64,000 bases of DNA, from contig OX393572.1 in NCBI GenBank assembly GCA_947652115.1, positions 9,436,611-9,500,610 on the forward strand. Direction: 5' to 3'. The position numbers were made by a program, and so were the translations under genes. How positions within the stretch are numbered: position 1 is the first letter of the stretch; every line of letters starts with the position of its first letter. Of the stretch, positions 53,156-63,370 are shown piece after piece. The notes under the pieces were generated by a model. The model was not told where the DNA came from and ran no database searches. It saw nothing but the letters and a program-made list of their open reading frames with translations. This DNA is from Blastomussa wellsi (taxonomy: Eukaryota; Cnidaria; Anthozoa; Scleractinia; Plerogyridae).

Positions 53156-54564
53156 ATGTCTTCGCAACAGCTAGTGGATTTCGACAACGGAACAGTGGTT
53201 CCACAACCTTCCAATATTGTAGCTTTGTTTTTCTCCGGGGCCAAAAACGAAGCCACAACACCCCTCGCAACACCCGCTGCAAACGACGAAAAACAGGAAG
53301 TTGCAGCGACGAACGTCGACGACGCGACCAAACAAACCTTCGAAAGCATGGCCAAAGACGAAGCCACAACACCCCTCACAACACCCGCTGCAAACGACGA
53401 AAAACAGGAAGTTGCAGCGACAAACGTCGACGACGCGACAAGACAAACCTTCGAAAGCATGGGTCTGCGGTGCGAGAAATCTGTTGCGGCCCAAAAGCAA
53501 TCTGCGTACGAAAGCAATCTTCTGGCCGACATCGCCAAGGTCGACTATCTGGCAGGGAACCTCGGCCACATGAATCTGCGGCCATTGGCTGGTCTTCCGC
53601 CTTTCGTCAACGACATCTTCGTATTTGGCTATCTTTCCAGAGAGGAGTGCGTCTACAAGAGAGGAAAAATCTCCTGCACTGAGGGCCCACAAGGTGTGGC
53701 AAAAACTGTCGTGGCAAACATCGCAATAGCATTGGAAAATGTCCTGGAGAAACGCTACACAACAAACATCGTCCACACAGTGGGGCAAGGGAAAGCGGAA
53801 AACAGCGCAATCCGCGCCACCATCGAGAGAATCGAGAAAAACACCTGGCACAGGGCAAAAAGAAGCTGGTTTGATCTACACCCCGAGGAAGAGATCGCCG
53901 GCTATTTCTTGGCGAAATGGAAGAGTTGCACCAGGCGCTGCCGGTTTTCGCAAATCATCTGGTCGGGGGCTTCGGCTACGATATCTACTCCATCGACTAC
54001 ACACAAGACTTTTCGGGCACTTTGGATCGCAAAGCTCTTGTGGACTACCTTGGATTCGAAACGGCAGGGAGTTTGTCCGCCGCAATGGGAGAAAATAGCC
54101 CCTGGCTCCTGGACAACACCGCTAGCGTCGGGGAGCACTGCTGCACCTGGCTCGAGACCACAGAACAACAAGAAACCACAGCCACCCGAAACAAGATCTA
54201 CAACAAAGTCGTTTCGAATTTTGAGGCAGGAGAAATCCGCGAGCCTGTTGGTGGGCACCTGGCAGAATACGCCGACTGCCCCAACCAGCGGCTCCGCCAA
54301 ACATCCTTCCACCCAGACGTGCAAGCCCGAGGTTGTACTCGAATCAAAACCACTTTGTACGGCCTCCCACTCGACGAACTATCGAACAAGAAAGCTTCCG
54401 CCTGCATTGAGAAAGTCTTGGCGCAGGTTTCTGTCGACGCCGAACAACAAGCTCTCTTTGTGGTCCAACCACCCAGCAAGCAGTGGCAAAACCTCGCCGC
54501 CACCTCGCGAAACCTCGCGGCCGGTGCGTACCGAAAAGCTTTATCTTGCAAAGAAGTTTTTTAA
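53156..54564 (+). pseudogene. Protein D, about 470 residues, one frameshift; possible replication initiator
   Basis: It starts MSSQQLVDFDNGTVVPQPSN, then two 37-residue tandem repeats and LRPLAGLPPFVNDIFVFGYL, an EGPQGVAKTVVANIAIALEN block and RIEKNTWHRAKRSWFDLHPE. The frame shifts at about 53917. The C-terminal half has VGGFGYDIYSIDYTQDFSG, a CTWLETTEQQ block, TRNKIYNKVVSNFEAGEIRE, VQARGCTRIKTTLYGLP and ALFVVQPPSKQW, ending at 54562-54564. The order D-x-x-x-D strand, K-[IV]-Y-[ND]-K, then R-x-[EK]-x-x-L is reminiscent of Rep_trans/gene II-type rolling-circle initiators. This is a weak inference; no histidine pair of an HUH motif was found. It is divergent from C by about 230 bp. Confidence 0.5.
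53240..53461 (+). repeat. In-frame 111-bp tandem duplication in gene D
   Basis: Units 53240-53350 and 53351-53461 encode 37 residues each. They differ at a few positions, for example K-N-E versus K-D-E, PLAT versus PLTT and ATKQ versus ATRQ. The frame is kept, and the segments are low-complexity (Ala/Thr/Asp), suggesting a disordered linker. Confidence 0.9.
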
Positions 54565-54875
54565 TAAATGTTTACAACGCATCATAAAAACTTCGCTAAA
54601 ACAATGTTTCTACCTACAGAGACCGAATGACGGTTTAAAATCACCGATTTGCGCCAAATAGAACCAGAGATATCATTTTTTCTGCCATGACAATCAATTA
54701 GAAAACAAGTCTCACCGAGGTGTGCCGAAAGACTGCAACTTTACCTCACATAAAAGTTAATAAATGTTCATGACACATCATAAAAACCTCCATAGAACAT
54801 TGTTTCTACCTATAAGGATCGTTTCACCGTTTAAATCACCGATTTACGCCGAATAGAACCAGAGATATCATTATT
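54564..54875. repeat. Two diverged direct repeats after gene D
   Basis: Segments 54564-54675 and 54758-54870 share TAATAAATGTT, CATCATAAAAAC, ACAATGTTTCTACCTA, AAATCACCGATTT and GAATAGAACCAGAGATATCA, about 80% identical with a 195-bp period. They could form the 3' end of the A-B-C-D element. AATAAA in each unit may serve as a polyadenylation signal. Confidence 0.7.
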
Positions 54876-56074
54876 TTCGCGACTTGCCACGACTAGCCGG
54901 CATGTGTCAAAATTATAATGGAATGAAGTTCCAGTGAATTCAATGGACTCGCTGGCCTGGGAAAAAAAGAATTGACATAAGCAACATCGCAAAAAAACTT
55001 AAAAAATGTCAAATGTCAAATAAATCGAAAAACATTCTATTTGCCGTGACTCAAAAGATAACAAACAATTAGCAGGAGACTCGACGGCGCGTGCCTTAGA
55101 CAAAAGCTGTCTCCCGCAAACTTGTTTGACAAGACAACCTTTTTACAAACAAATCATTTCATCTCGATTTTTGTCAAATAGACATGAAGTGACTCTTCCG
55201 AGGTCTTGAATTATCGATAAGCTGACGTTTCTTAAATAATTGTTAAAAGAGCGTGTGAATCATGGCTGGGTAGTTCTGTTAAAGTAAACAAAATCCCCCG
55301 TCTATTTGTCTCGAACTACCGAATGAATAATGAATGAATAATGCAAAAATCAAAATAAAAGAAGTTGAAATTATCGAGTTCTTTTCCGGGAATTTGCCGG
55401 GCCAGAATGCACGTGTTCGACGTGCTGTGTTTCCAGACTTTTCCTTCCGCCGAAATTGGAATTGACCAAAGAAATTTACTTTCATCTGATGAAAGTAATT
55501 CTTATCTGCATAAAGAAAAACCAAAATTCAAGCCGAACGACAAATAAACAGCTAGTTGAAAGCAGCCAAACAAGTCCGATAAGTCCGTCACAGCGATTAG
55601 GCGACATCTCAACAACTCGTCAAGTCGACTGTTTGATGAAAGTAAAAGTTTTCCGAAAAGCGAAGGTGCTACTAACACAAAATGTTTTAGCTCTAACCTA
55701 TGTAATTTACGAAGAAGTCAGTTGAGTTGATTTTATGCCACTGAATGAATGTTGAACATGCACAGTGTAGTCAATTAAATCAGGCGCGTCGCGGCACCGA
55801 TACCGATATCGAGTGGCGACCAAGTTTCATTTCAATTTAAGCAGTTTAAGAACAGGCAAAACAAATGTCGCTCAATACATGTATGTAAACATTGCCCACT
55901 GAGCAGTAACAATAAAACTCCAGTCGCACATCCCCCATGCTTACCTCACCGAAAAAATAAACCAACAATACATGCTCGCTCAACAATTTTTCCAATGCAC
56001 GCGAACAACTGTTTGCACAGAAGCAGTTTATTTTGTTTCTCCAAAAAAACGTCAAGTGGTACTTGCAGTGCACT
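54876..56074. other. Intronic, nothing recognised
   Basis: Frames at 55279-55725 lack family resemblance. Confidence 0.45.
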
Positions 56075-56212
56075 CGCGAGAAACGAGAAATTTCTCGAGA
56101 CAGTTCTCGTTTCCTGTGATACGAGTCTCGTTTCTCGCGATACGAGTCGCGTTTCTCGCGATACGAGTCACGTTTCTCGCGATACGAGTCGCGTTTCTCG
56201 CGAGACGGTGGT
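56075..56212. repeat. 21-bp tandem array with TTTCTCGCGA motifs
   Basis: About five units of CGTTTCTCGCGATACGAGTC occur in tandem, bordered by ACTCGCGAGAAACGAGA on the left and TTTCTCGCGAGACGG on the right. The array therefore carries the palindrome TCTCGCGAGA at or near both ends in opposite polarity. The minus frame gives a REKRDSY repeat, probably not a protein. Confidence 0.85.
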
Positions 56213-57017
56213 AACTTACATTTGAGCGGTACTGTAATAACGTCATAACTTGGCCAATATTTTTCCAATTAATTTGATTTTTTGACACCAAAATTAAAAG
56301 CAATTAAAATTGTATCCCCCCTCCCATTTGTGACCTGATTGACCACCCCAAGAACTTTTGAAACTTTCTTGTCATCTACATACATATATGTAGTATGCAA
56401 CATAACTGAAACCATCCACCACATTGAAAGCTGCAAAAGATATAGTTGACGGGTATACCTACAATACTGTGCAAAAGTAATGCAAACGAAATCGTCGAAA
56501 TTGGAAACTTTTTGGGGCTTTTCGGCGAAAACGTAACAACTATTTGATCCAAGCAAACTTGTCGCAAATTACTTGTCATTTTGTTTCACCTATTGTTTTT
56601 TAACCTCACAAAATTCTGTACAATATTCCTTTTGCTTCGAAAAGCGACTTCGAAAGTTCAAACGAAAAGTTGTGTTGTTCGACAAATGGCTTCGAAATTT
56701 CCAGCGAAATAGTATGTCTTTTTTTGCTGGTTTCTCGTGGTTTCGATAGACAAACTTGCTATTAAAGTTTGAAATTCCCACGATTGAATTTGCAGCTGTT
56801 AACAATCCAGTGAAATGCTAAGCTTGAGAATTAATTGTCAACTGTATAATTATGTGAAATTTATACTTTACTTCCTCACTGCAGTTCAAAATGTTGTTTT
56901 GCTGAAAAAGAAGGTATCATAGTTCTTACAAAGCTGCTTTTCGAAGGGTTTCTGCCTTTCTGCAGTGTTGTTCATCAAACCGTACGTCTTTCGCTTTCTA
57001 ATACTCGCACAGTAATC
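56213..57017. other. Intronic, nothing recognised
   Basis: No coding or repeat similarity was seen. Confidence 0.45.
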
Positions 57018-57350
57018 ATGCCAAAAATGTCCGACTACACACTCACTCGAAGAATAGAACATCTTTACAAGCAAGACCTCCATCCAGCTGAGATATTTCA
57101 GTCGTTAAAAAAAGGTCTTCTCATCAGCTTTTCTAGTGTTACACGGATCGTCAAAAAGTATCGGCTCACAGGCTCCCTGGCAAATCTAGCCCGTTTTTGG
57201 AAGACCAACGAAGTTATGTGTAGAAACAAAAGCTTTTATAGATCAACAGATGCACCAAAAGATGAGATGACTAGCAAGCAGGTCAAGAAGAAGCTGGCAA
57301 AGTATGGAGATTTTCCCTTCCTCTTCAGCTGCGATGCGAAATATATTTAA
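57018..57350 (+). pseudogene. Tc1-like transposase, N-terminal fragment
   Basis: It starts MPKMSDYTLTRRIEHLYKQD, then LHPAEIFQSLKKGLLISFSS and VTRIVKKYRLTGSLANLAR, the paired helix-turn-helix DNA-binding region of Tc1-type transposases. A GRPTK-like linker is degenerated to FWKTNEVMCRNK, followed by DEMTSKQVKKKLAKYG. The DDE catalytic domain is absent and the frame ends soon after. No flanking inverted repeats were identified. Confidence 0.85.
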
Positions 57351-58499
57351 CACTTAACAAATTAAAATTGACACCCAGAGTGGTCCATTTTAATCAATAT
57401 GTCTGTGTGATGCAAGATGCATACCGCAGGTCAAGTCACTGTGGGCAAACAAGTTTTTGAGTCAACATGGTGAACCTCTCACATGGCATGGCGAGCACAT
57501 CCAACACCAGTTGCTTGAATCAACATTTAAATAATTGAAGAGTGGATATGAATGCACTCAACGAATTTGAATGTATTCACAATGTTTCAAACAAAGGAAG
57601 GATTTAGTTTGAAAGGTAAGATGTTCGAAGACGTGTCCTGCTCGATCGGCACATTTTTATGCAAGAAGCAATAAAGCTTACTTGAGATGAATCATTGGTT
57701 GCCATTATTCAGGAGTATCAATAAAGTTGTTTGCTCCCAACAGGAAATGAAATGTTACATAGAATAAACATTTTGGCTATAAAAGCTCTGTCTCATTTCT
57801 GCATTGTTTTTTTTGGGGAAGTGGGTGGCAAGGCGGCTTCTATAAACACTGGTAAACACAGTATGCAGATTTGATTGCAATCTGAATTTTTGCTTCCCCA
57901 CAGGTTTAGCGCCGAGTTTTAGCAATCATTATTGTGCCCAAGTAATGCTCCAAGTGCAGTGATCTGTTTGCCACAATGGAAATAGTTCTTTTTATAAAAT
58001 CTCAAATGAACGTCTTAGTTTCGCTTTCATGCCAAGTTCAACTTGTGCAGTTTAGAACATGCCCTTACAGTAGATATGTTTCGCCCTGAAATTTCGCTTC
58101 TTCTAACTTTGATACTTTTCTGTTTCGTTACATTGAAAATTCGCTATTTCGAATTTTGTTGTCTCAAATTTTCTAAGAAGTTCGCAACTTTTTTGCAACG
58201 AACTGAAATGAAACGTGGTCCGACATTTCGACAAATATTCACGAACACCAAGAAAGAATTTCAACTAATTTTGTTTGCATTACTTTTTCACAGTACCATG
58301 CTATATAATTATTATGCAATGGTTGGATGCAGGAGACCACACAACAAAGAAAAGAACTTCTTGGCTTGTTTATTGTCGGATCTCTTGATAAAGAAATCCT
58401 TGTCCAGATGTCACTCTAACTGTTCTTAAACCAAATTGATTGCAAGACTGACACTATTTTGCCCTTTTGGTAAGTTATAAAATATATGGTGATAGACCA
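57351..58499. other. Intronic, nothing recognised
   Basis: No DDE catalytic sequence follows the transposase fragment. A 128-codon frame at 58043-58429 has no family resemblance. Confidence 0.45.
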
Positions 58500-59376
58500 T
58501 TTTTAGTGCAGAGTGCACTATTGCGATGTTTTGTGGGCTATCGTCTTCTAACCCGCTAAGTCACTAAATCGCCAAACACTAATAAAGCTATAAGGCACTA
58601 ATGTGTAAACATAACGTTTGTTTATTAATTAACCCATTGACTTCGGGAGATTTTTGAAAAAAAAAACGTGTTTTTTAGACATTTTGAACATTTGCTGGTC
58701 AGTTATAGTCTAAATATGCTTCAAATTGCTCCAAAATGCATTTGCAGAATGAAGGCATGCCAGGTTTTTCACTAGTATCGCATTTAACGATATTTTAGCT
58801 CGGGCATGCGCACACATCAAAATTTCAAGATAGTTTTTGGATGAGAAAGTGACCCACGTCTTTAGGCTTTTCGATTTCTTTATTTTATTTTTCGCTTTTC
58901 CTTTCTCCTTTCCTCGTATCTTTTTGATGCTTTTGTTGGCCTTTTACTGGGCTTGCTTTTGGTTCAAGAATTGCCACAAAAGCATCATTGAGACGGGAAA
59001 TACTGAACATGGAGTAGCCAAGGGTAAGTCAGGGAAATTTTCCTCCTAGTTGTTGGGCGGAAAATTCTAAGCGTTGTCCTGCATTTTTCAAGCTCCATTG
59101 GCCCAATCAATATCATCTGGAAAGCTCTTTCCCTTCTGTAGAACTGGGATAAATGGGATTCCTATTTTGGTCAAAGCTGATGATGTCAAAAGCGGAACAA
59201 AGGTCAAGGTCTGTCACGGCCGGTTACGGTCGGTTTAGGAGTCAATGGGTTAATTAATTAAACAAACATTAAAGTTTACACATTACCGCCTTATAAAGTT
59301 TGTGACTTAGCGACTTAGTGGGTTAGAAGACAGCGGCCACAACACATCATCCCAATAGTGCACTCTGCACTAAAAA
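58500..59376. mobile_element. 877-bp non-autonomous element with about 140-bp TIRs
   Basis: It begins TTTTTAGTGCAGAGTGCACT and ends with the complement AGTGCACTCTGCACTAAAAA. The arms 58500-58650 and 59238-59376 are complementary with moderate divergence (blocks GGGCTATCGTCTTCTAACCC, TAAGGCACTAATGTGTAAAC and TTAATTAACCCATTGACT). The interior has no transposase. Single copies of the terminus are at 34349-34475 and 63764-63889. Confidence 0.8.
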
Positions 59377-59689
59377 CTACTTGAAATAATTTAGGAAAAA
59401 TTACAAACTTTCCCACAAAGTGCTATTGTTTGGATTCTTCAACAATGCTGTTGGTCCATTTACAAAAAATGTCAACATTCTTTGTTCCCAATTTACGTTT
59501 TGATTGGTTAAGTTTGATCCAAGTTGCCCGGTTTGATTAGTAAATTTGTAATTCGTGCTTGGAAAGATCACTTGAGCTGCTCTGACTGTAAATAACTGTA
59601 AAAATCAACCTATGTAAAGACTCAGAGACTCGAAGGATAGTGTAACATGGTACTGACAAAAACGGTATCTTAATACATGTTAAAACACC
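59377..59689. other. Intronic, nothing recognised
   Basis: No coding or repeat similarity was seen. Confidence 0.45.
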
Positions 59690-60110
59690 AAACATGATGC
59701 TTAGCCTTGAATTAAATAGAAGTATTAACAATGGTAACACAATACTGTTTTTTGTGCAAACACCATGACATAGATGGTAGCTCCTTTGCTTTCAATGATA
59801 AAATGAATTACAACATAAATATCAATATTTTACAAATAGTTTCTAATAAATAATGGACCTTCAGATGAGATGAAGAGATAATAGATTGTCTTGATTTTCC
59901 ACTGGCACATGACTGATTTTGAACACAAAGCTTAAGGTTTCATGATTTATTACACACACATGAAAGTCTTTTCTCAAAAGATAAAAAAGAGATCAAATGG
60001 AAAAACTTCTCTTTCGAAATGGCTTTTTTTACATGCAATACAGCTGGAATATTTGTTCCCGGGTTGTTAGAAATTTCACAATGAAAACCCCTACAGCGAG
60101 GGGCTTGCCA
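59690..60110 (+). repeat. Dispersed repeat R1, copy 4
   Basis: It matches 12340-12720 in the same orientation: GCAAACACCATGACATAGAT, AATGAATTACAACATAAAT, CTCTTTCGAAATGGCTTTT and TATTTGTTCCCGGGTTGTTA. Confidence 0.65.
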
Positions 60111-60825
60111 TCCCTACCCCCTTCACAAGGATACAGGTAATTAACTATGTAATAGGACTACGTGATCTTTAATATTTGGAAATAACTGGATGAAAAAATT
60201 CTGATGACAGAGGAATTGTTTTGAATCAAATATTTCCAAATTGGACAAGCATGTAGTCCTCTTTCTTATTAATTAATATATTAATATATTATAGCTATAG
60301 TCAGTCAATCCAGCATTGTCAGCAACTGTTATCCTTGAAGAAATGCCGACTGAAACACTGAATGTTGAAAACTTTTTAAATTTTAATGCCTTGTTTATCA
60401 CACAAAGGACAAAAATTATTTTTATACACAAATGGAAATTTTCTCTGTCACAAACTTAAACCGGTAATTTAAATCAGTAATTTAAGCTGCACCTTCACTT
60501 TTGGTAAATTGACCACACATCGAGAAACAATTATTTATGTCCAGAACAGGAAAAGCCTACTATTAGTATAAGCATTATATGTAAACATAGCATGTGCATT
60601 AGCAACTCACTCAAACCAACAACTTTACAAATTAAACAAAACTTAATAAACAGCTATGCAATTTTATTCACCCGGGTTTACCATCACCATAAAGTAACCA
60701 CTGGGAACGAAAATATAGCTAGCACTTTTTCCCCAGTATCAGGCTTTGACATATAGGCATGCGAGTTGCCCCTAACTAATGTCCATGCCCCTATATCTGT
60801 TTACACACACTGTATTTAGACTTAC
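60111..60825. other. TRMT112 intron 2, 5' end; nothing recognised
   Basis: AT-rich intronic sequence directly downstream (in transcript sense) of the exon 2 donor. Confidence 0.45.
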
Positions 60826-60927
60826 TTGCTGGGCTGCTTTTATTAGAGCACTCCATTCCAGTTTCGGTATCACATGAGAGATGAAGTCAGGATTAAAGTC
60901 CACTTCATTTACAACAACGTTTATCAC
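60826..60927 (-). CDS. TRMT112: TRMT112, exon 2
   Basis: The exon reads VINVVVNEVDFNPDFISHVI then PKLEWSALIKAAQQ (34 residues), matching TRMT112 exon 2. There the pattern V-[ED]-F-N-P-[ND]-F-x-x-x-[MV]-I-P-K-[VL]-E-W-x-A is the family hallmark. The acceptor is GTGCATTAG before 60927, behind a pyrimidine-rich tract. The donor CAA|GTAAGT at 60825 is a perfect consensus. Phase 0 on both ends fits exons 3 and 4. Exon 1, expected to encode an MKLLTHN-type start, was searched for on the minus strand between 60928 and 64000 and not found. Confidence 0.93.
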
Positions 60928-61229
60928 CTAATGCACAACAAAAAGTAACTAGTGAGATGATCTCAGATAGTGCAGAGTGTTATCTACAACTTTACATGCC
61001 GTGGCAAACGAGGACACATTGTTGCTCCTTTTGAGCAAACTGGGAAACAATTTTTGCAAACACAATATGTTTCTGTTGCGCATATAGATGGGCAGAAAGG
61101 AAAACAATTCTGTCTGTAGCGTTTCTTCATTTGCCACGGCCTTTAGGATGGTCATCTGCATAGGTGAGAGTACTCATGCAGGCCCCCTATCCCCCCACCC
61201 ACTCCCAGCCTGTAGTAACGTTGGTTATA

Positions 61230-62139
61230 CCGTAAACACCCGCAGACAAGCCACACCCTGAATTTAGCAACTAAAATTTTGGAAAAACAAGTTTTTTGAA
61301 AGAAATCAAACGAAATCCAAGGTCGAGCCTTGAGACGTTCATCGAACGTAAACGCATCATAACATTGAAACGGAAAATACTTCAAAGTCTTACCCACAAT
61401 TTTAGCGCTTTAATATAATGGAACTTTGAAATATGATTGATCTTTTTCTAGCATTTGTCGACAGCAATTTCTTCTTTCAACACTGTTTTTCCCTAGATTT
61501 TTGCGTGACAACAACGTCGAACGTTGCGAAACGTTCGTAGCTTAATAACCTGGCATTAGCTCGGACGTGTTTGTTTGTTGCTTACAAGTGAAACAAGACA
61601 GAGGGGTTGGCTATCATATGTACAAAGAGATTTGGAAGCCATTTGTCGGAGATAAACTTGTAGCACAAAGAGAGTTTTGTAATCAGTTCGACAAATTTGC
61701 TATCAAAGTGCTGAACAACGAGGAAACAGTGGGCCATCTACTGCGGACACTCGAGAATAGCGTGGTATTTTCATGCTCGTAGGGGATCGTCGTCGACGCT
61801 GCAAACAGCTTTGCAGGGAATGGAAATTCTGTGCTGTGCAACGTTTTTCTGTTCGAGAAAAGTGACTATAAACCGCTTGGAGGATTTGTTTACGAAGATG
61901 GTTTAATGCTTTTAGCGGCAGCAACAAATGTAAGCGCCGTAATATTAAAAGCAGTACGCTTACATCAAACACGGCTCTTGTAGGAGTCAAGCAATGACCA
62001 GCACTCTCTTGCAGTTTTCTGTCAATTCACTGAAATTCACGGCACCTTTTTCAAATGTTCCCGCAGATATGCCGCACCCCCTGATTTTGAGCAACGATTT
62101 TTGGAAAAAAAGGTGCGGCTTATCTGCGGGTGTTTACAG
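61230..62139. mobile_element. 910-bp TIR transposon with HIRAN-like gene, TA target
   Basis: It begins CCGTAAACACCCGCAGACAA and ends, reverse-complemented, CTGTAAACACCCGCAGATAA. The TIR similarity continues into GCC[A/G]CACC. It is flanked by TA on both sides (61228-61229 and 62140-62141). It carries the HIRAN-like frame 61588-61929 and an internal GCCGCACC/CGCAGATA subrepeat near 62070. The empty site is preserved in the R3 copy at about 34017-34030. Confidence 0.75.
61588..61929 (+). pseudogene. HIRAN-domain-like protein fragment
   Basis: The frame DRGVGYHMYKEIWKPFVGDK, LVAQREFCNQFDKFAIKVLN and EETVGHLLR follows the HIRAN pattern: G-[YF]-H-x-Y, W-x-P, G-E/D-x-L, R-E-x-x-N-x-x-D-x-[FY]-A-[IV]-x-V, then VGH[LV]-R. 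A frameshift at about 61780 leads to RRRCKQLCREWKFCAVQ and KPLGGFVYEDG. HIRAN domains bind 3' ends of single-stranded DNA in HLTF-type proteins. In invertebrates, short stand-alone versions occur in repeats. Non-functional here. Confidence 0.6.
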
Positions 62140-62399
62140 TAATCATATTATTTGCTTTGCCAAATATGAGCAGACAGAAACTTTAGATATTTTGCTTACT
62201 TTTTTATTTGACTTTCTTAAATATTTTTTTAATGCCCAATACACAAATTTGATTTCCAAGTGTAATATGTTTTGCTTAGCGTAGAGACTGGAGGGCTTTT
62301 CATGATCTAAGCAGTGTATATGTGCACTTGTCTTTCATTCCGGGCACAAAAACGAAAAGACGCCACTTTCTCAACAACACAATTTCAAGTATATTTATC

Positions 62400-62640
62400 T
62401 TACTCCTGATACTACAGTGACGTCTTCCACGGCAAGATAAAAATTGTATCTCAGACGTTTTAGTCAAGACAGCTTTTTGATTTTAACCGTGGTTATGACG
62501 TAAATCTTAGTTTATTTTAATTGCAATAAGACATTCAAGCAGCAAACTTGATTGTCAACGTTTGCAACTTGATACTTTTGTTTGTTTCCTGCAAACGTGA
62601 TACTTTAGATTCTCGAAAACATATTAAAAGATGTGTTTCT
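62400..62640. repeat. Dispersed repeat R2, inverted copy
   Basis: It is the reverse complement of 41640-41890 over blocks TTTTAGTCAAGACAG, GATTTTAACCGTGGTTA, TTTATTTTAATTGCAATAAG and ACTTGATACTTTTG. Confidence 0.65.
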
Positions 62641-62941
62641 CTTTTTCAAGGCCGTAAATAACTGGTAACTGATGTAAAAATTGAAAGAGAAAAAATTTCG
62701 TTTCATTCAAAAAGCAAGAACGAATTTAATTATCGAATAGTCATGGAATAGTACATTCTTTTTCCGTTCCAACCATTATGTTAAAACCACTTAAAATTTT
62801 CTTTATATACAACTGAGGATATCGATTTACCTACATGTAGGAAGCGTTTTAACGGAAAGTATTGAAGGTAAACAGCTTTTCTTGACTGAGAGTTTCCAGC
62901 ACCGGTGAAAACTAAATACCTCAAACAATAATTAAATTTAT

Positions 62942-63370
62942 TTGCGGTTTTTGGAAGGCACCACGGAGTCTGCAGCAATATTTGGGAATTTTTCTTGCTT
63001 CAAACTTCATAAAGTCTTATCCAAACATCAATGTTCTGACTCTTCTTTTTCAGTGAACTATCCATTAATGCAAAAGGTTAAACCCTGGCAGAGACTTAGC
63101 GGTAACGCAAGTTCTGGAGGTGCTTGGCAATGTGCAACAATACCTGTACCTTCAAATTTAGCAAGTTTACCGTACTGCGACAAAGTCGGGGGAAAGCTTG
63201 AAGAAAGTTTGCACGTGTGTCCATTAAAAGGAGAAATAGACAAGACGCTGGAGAGAAATAATACGCTTTATTTGAACCCTGAAAAACACATAACTTTCAA
63301 AACTGCAGAAAAACTCTCTTTACACAAGCTTGGGTTATTCCACACAAAAGATACGCAACCACAATACTGA
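62942..63370 (+). CDS. Unassigned open frame of 142 codons
   Basis: One continuous frame with Cys and Lys spread through it (LPYCDKVGGKLEESLHVCPL, KTAEKLSLHKLGLFHTKDT). No domain is recognised and no neighbouring exon is seen. It follows the end of repeat R3 and may be chance or part of a repeat. Confidence 0.15.
   Translation: MRFLEGTTESAAIFGNFSCFKLHKVLSKHQCSDSSFSVNYPLMQKVKPWQRLSGNASSGGAWQCATIPVPSNLASLPYCDKVGGKLEESLHVCPLKGEIDKTLERNNTLYLNPEKHITFKTAEKLSLHKLGLFHTKDTQPQY

Larger units (their letters stand above)
60957..62930. repeat. Dispersed repeat R3, copy carrying a DNA transposon
   Basis: The left part (60957-61229) and the right part (62142-62195, 62615-62925) match the uninterrupted copy at 33710-34243. 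The break falls at the TA preceding CCGTAAACACCC. Part of repeat R2 (62400-62640) also lies within it, so the copy has at least two insertions. Confidence 0.65.

Noticed and set aside
52540..53538. 332-codon minus-strand protein reaching upstream of C
   Set aside because: The upstream half is exactly antisense to gene D, including its 111-bp repeats, so only the part below about 52929 is credible.
56075..56212. CRISPR-like array
   Set aside because: Units are contiguous 21-bp tandems with no unique spacers, in a eukaryotic intron.
55846..56268. Protein with REKRDSY repeats
   Set aside because: It is a translation of a non-coding 21-bp array; both strands are open because of the repeat.
58043..58429. 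128-codon plus-strand frame
   Set aside because: Hydrophobic/Phe-rich from AT-rich DNA, with no splice context or family resemblance.
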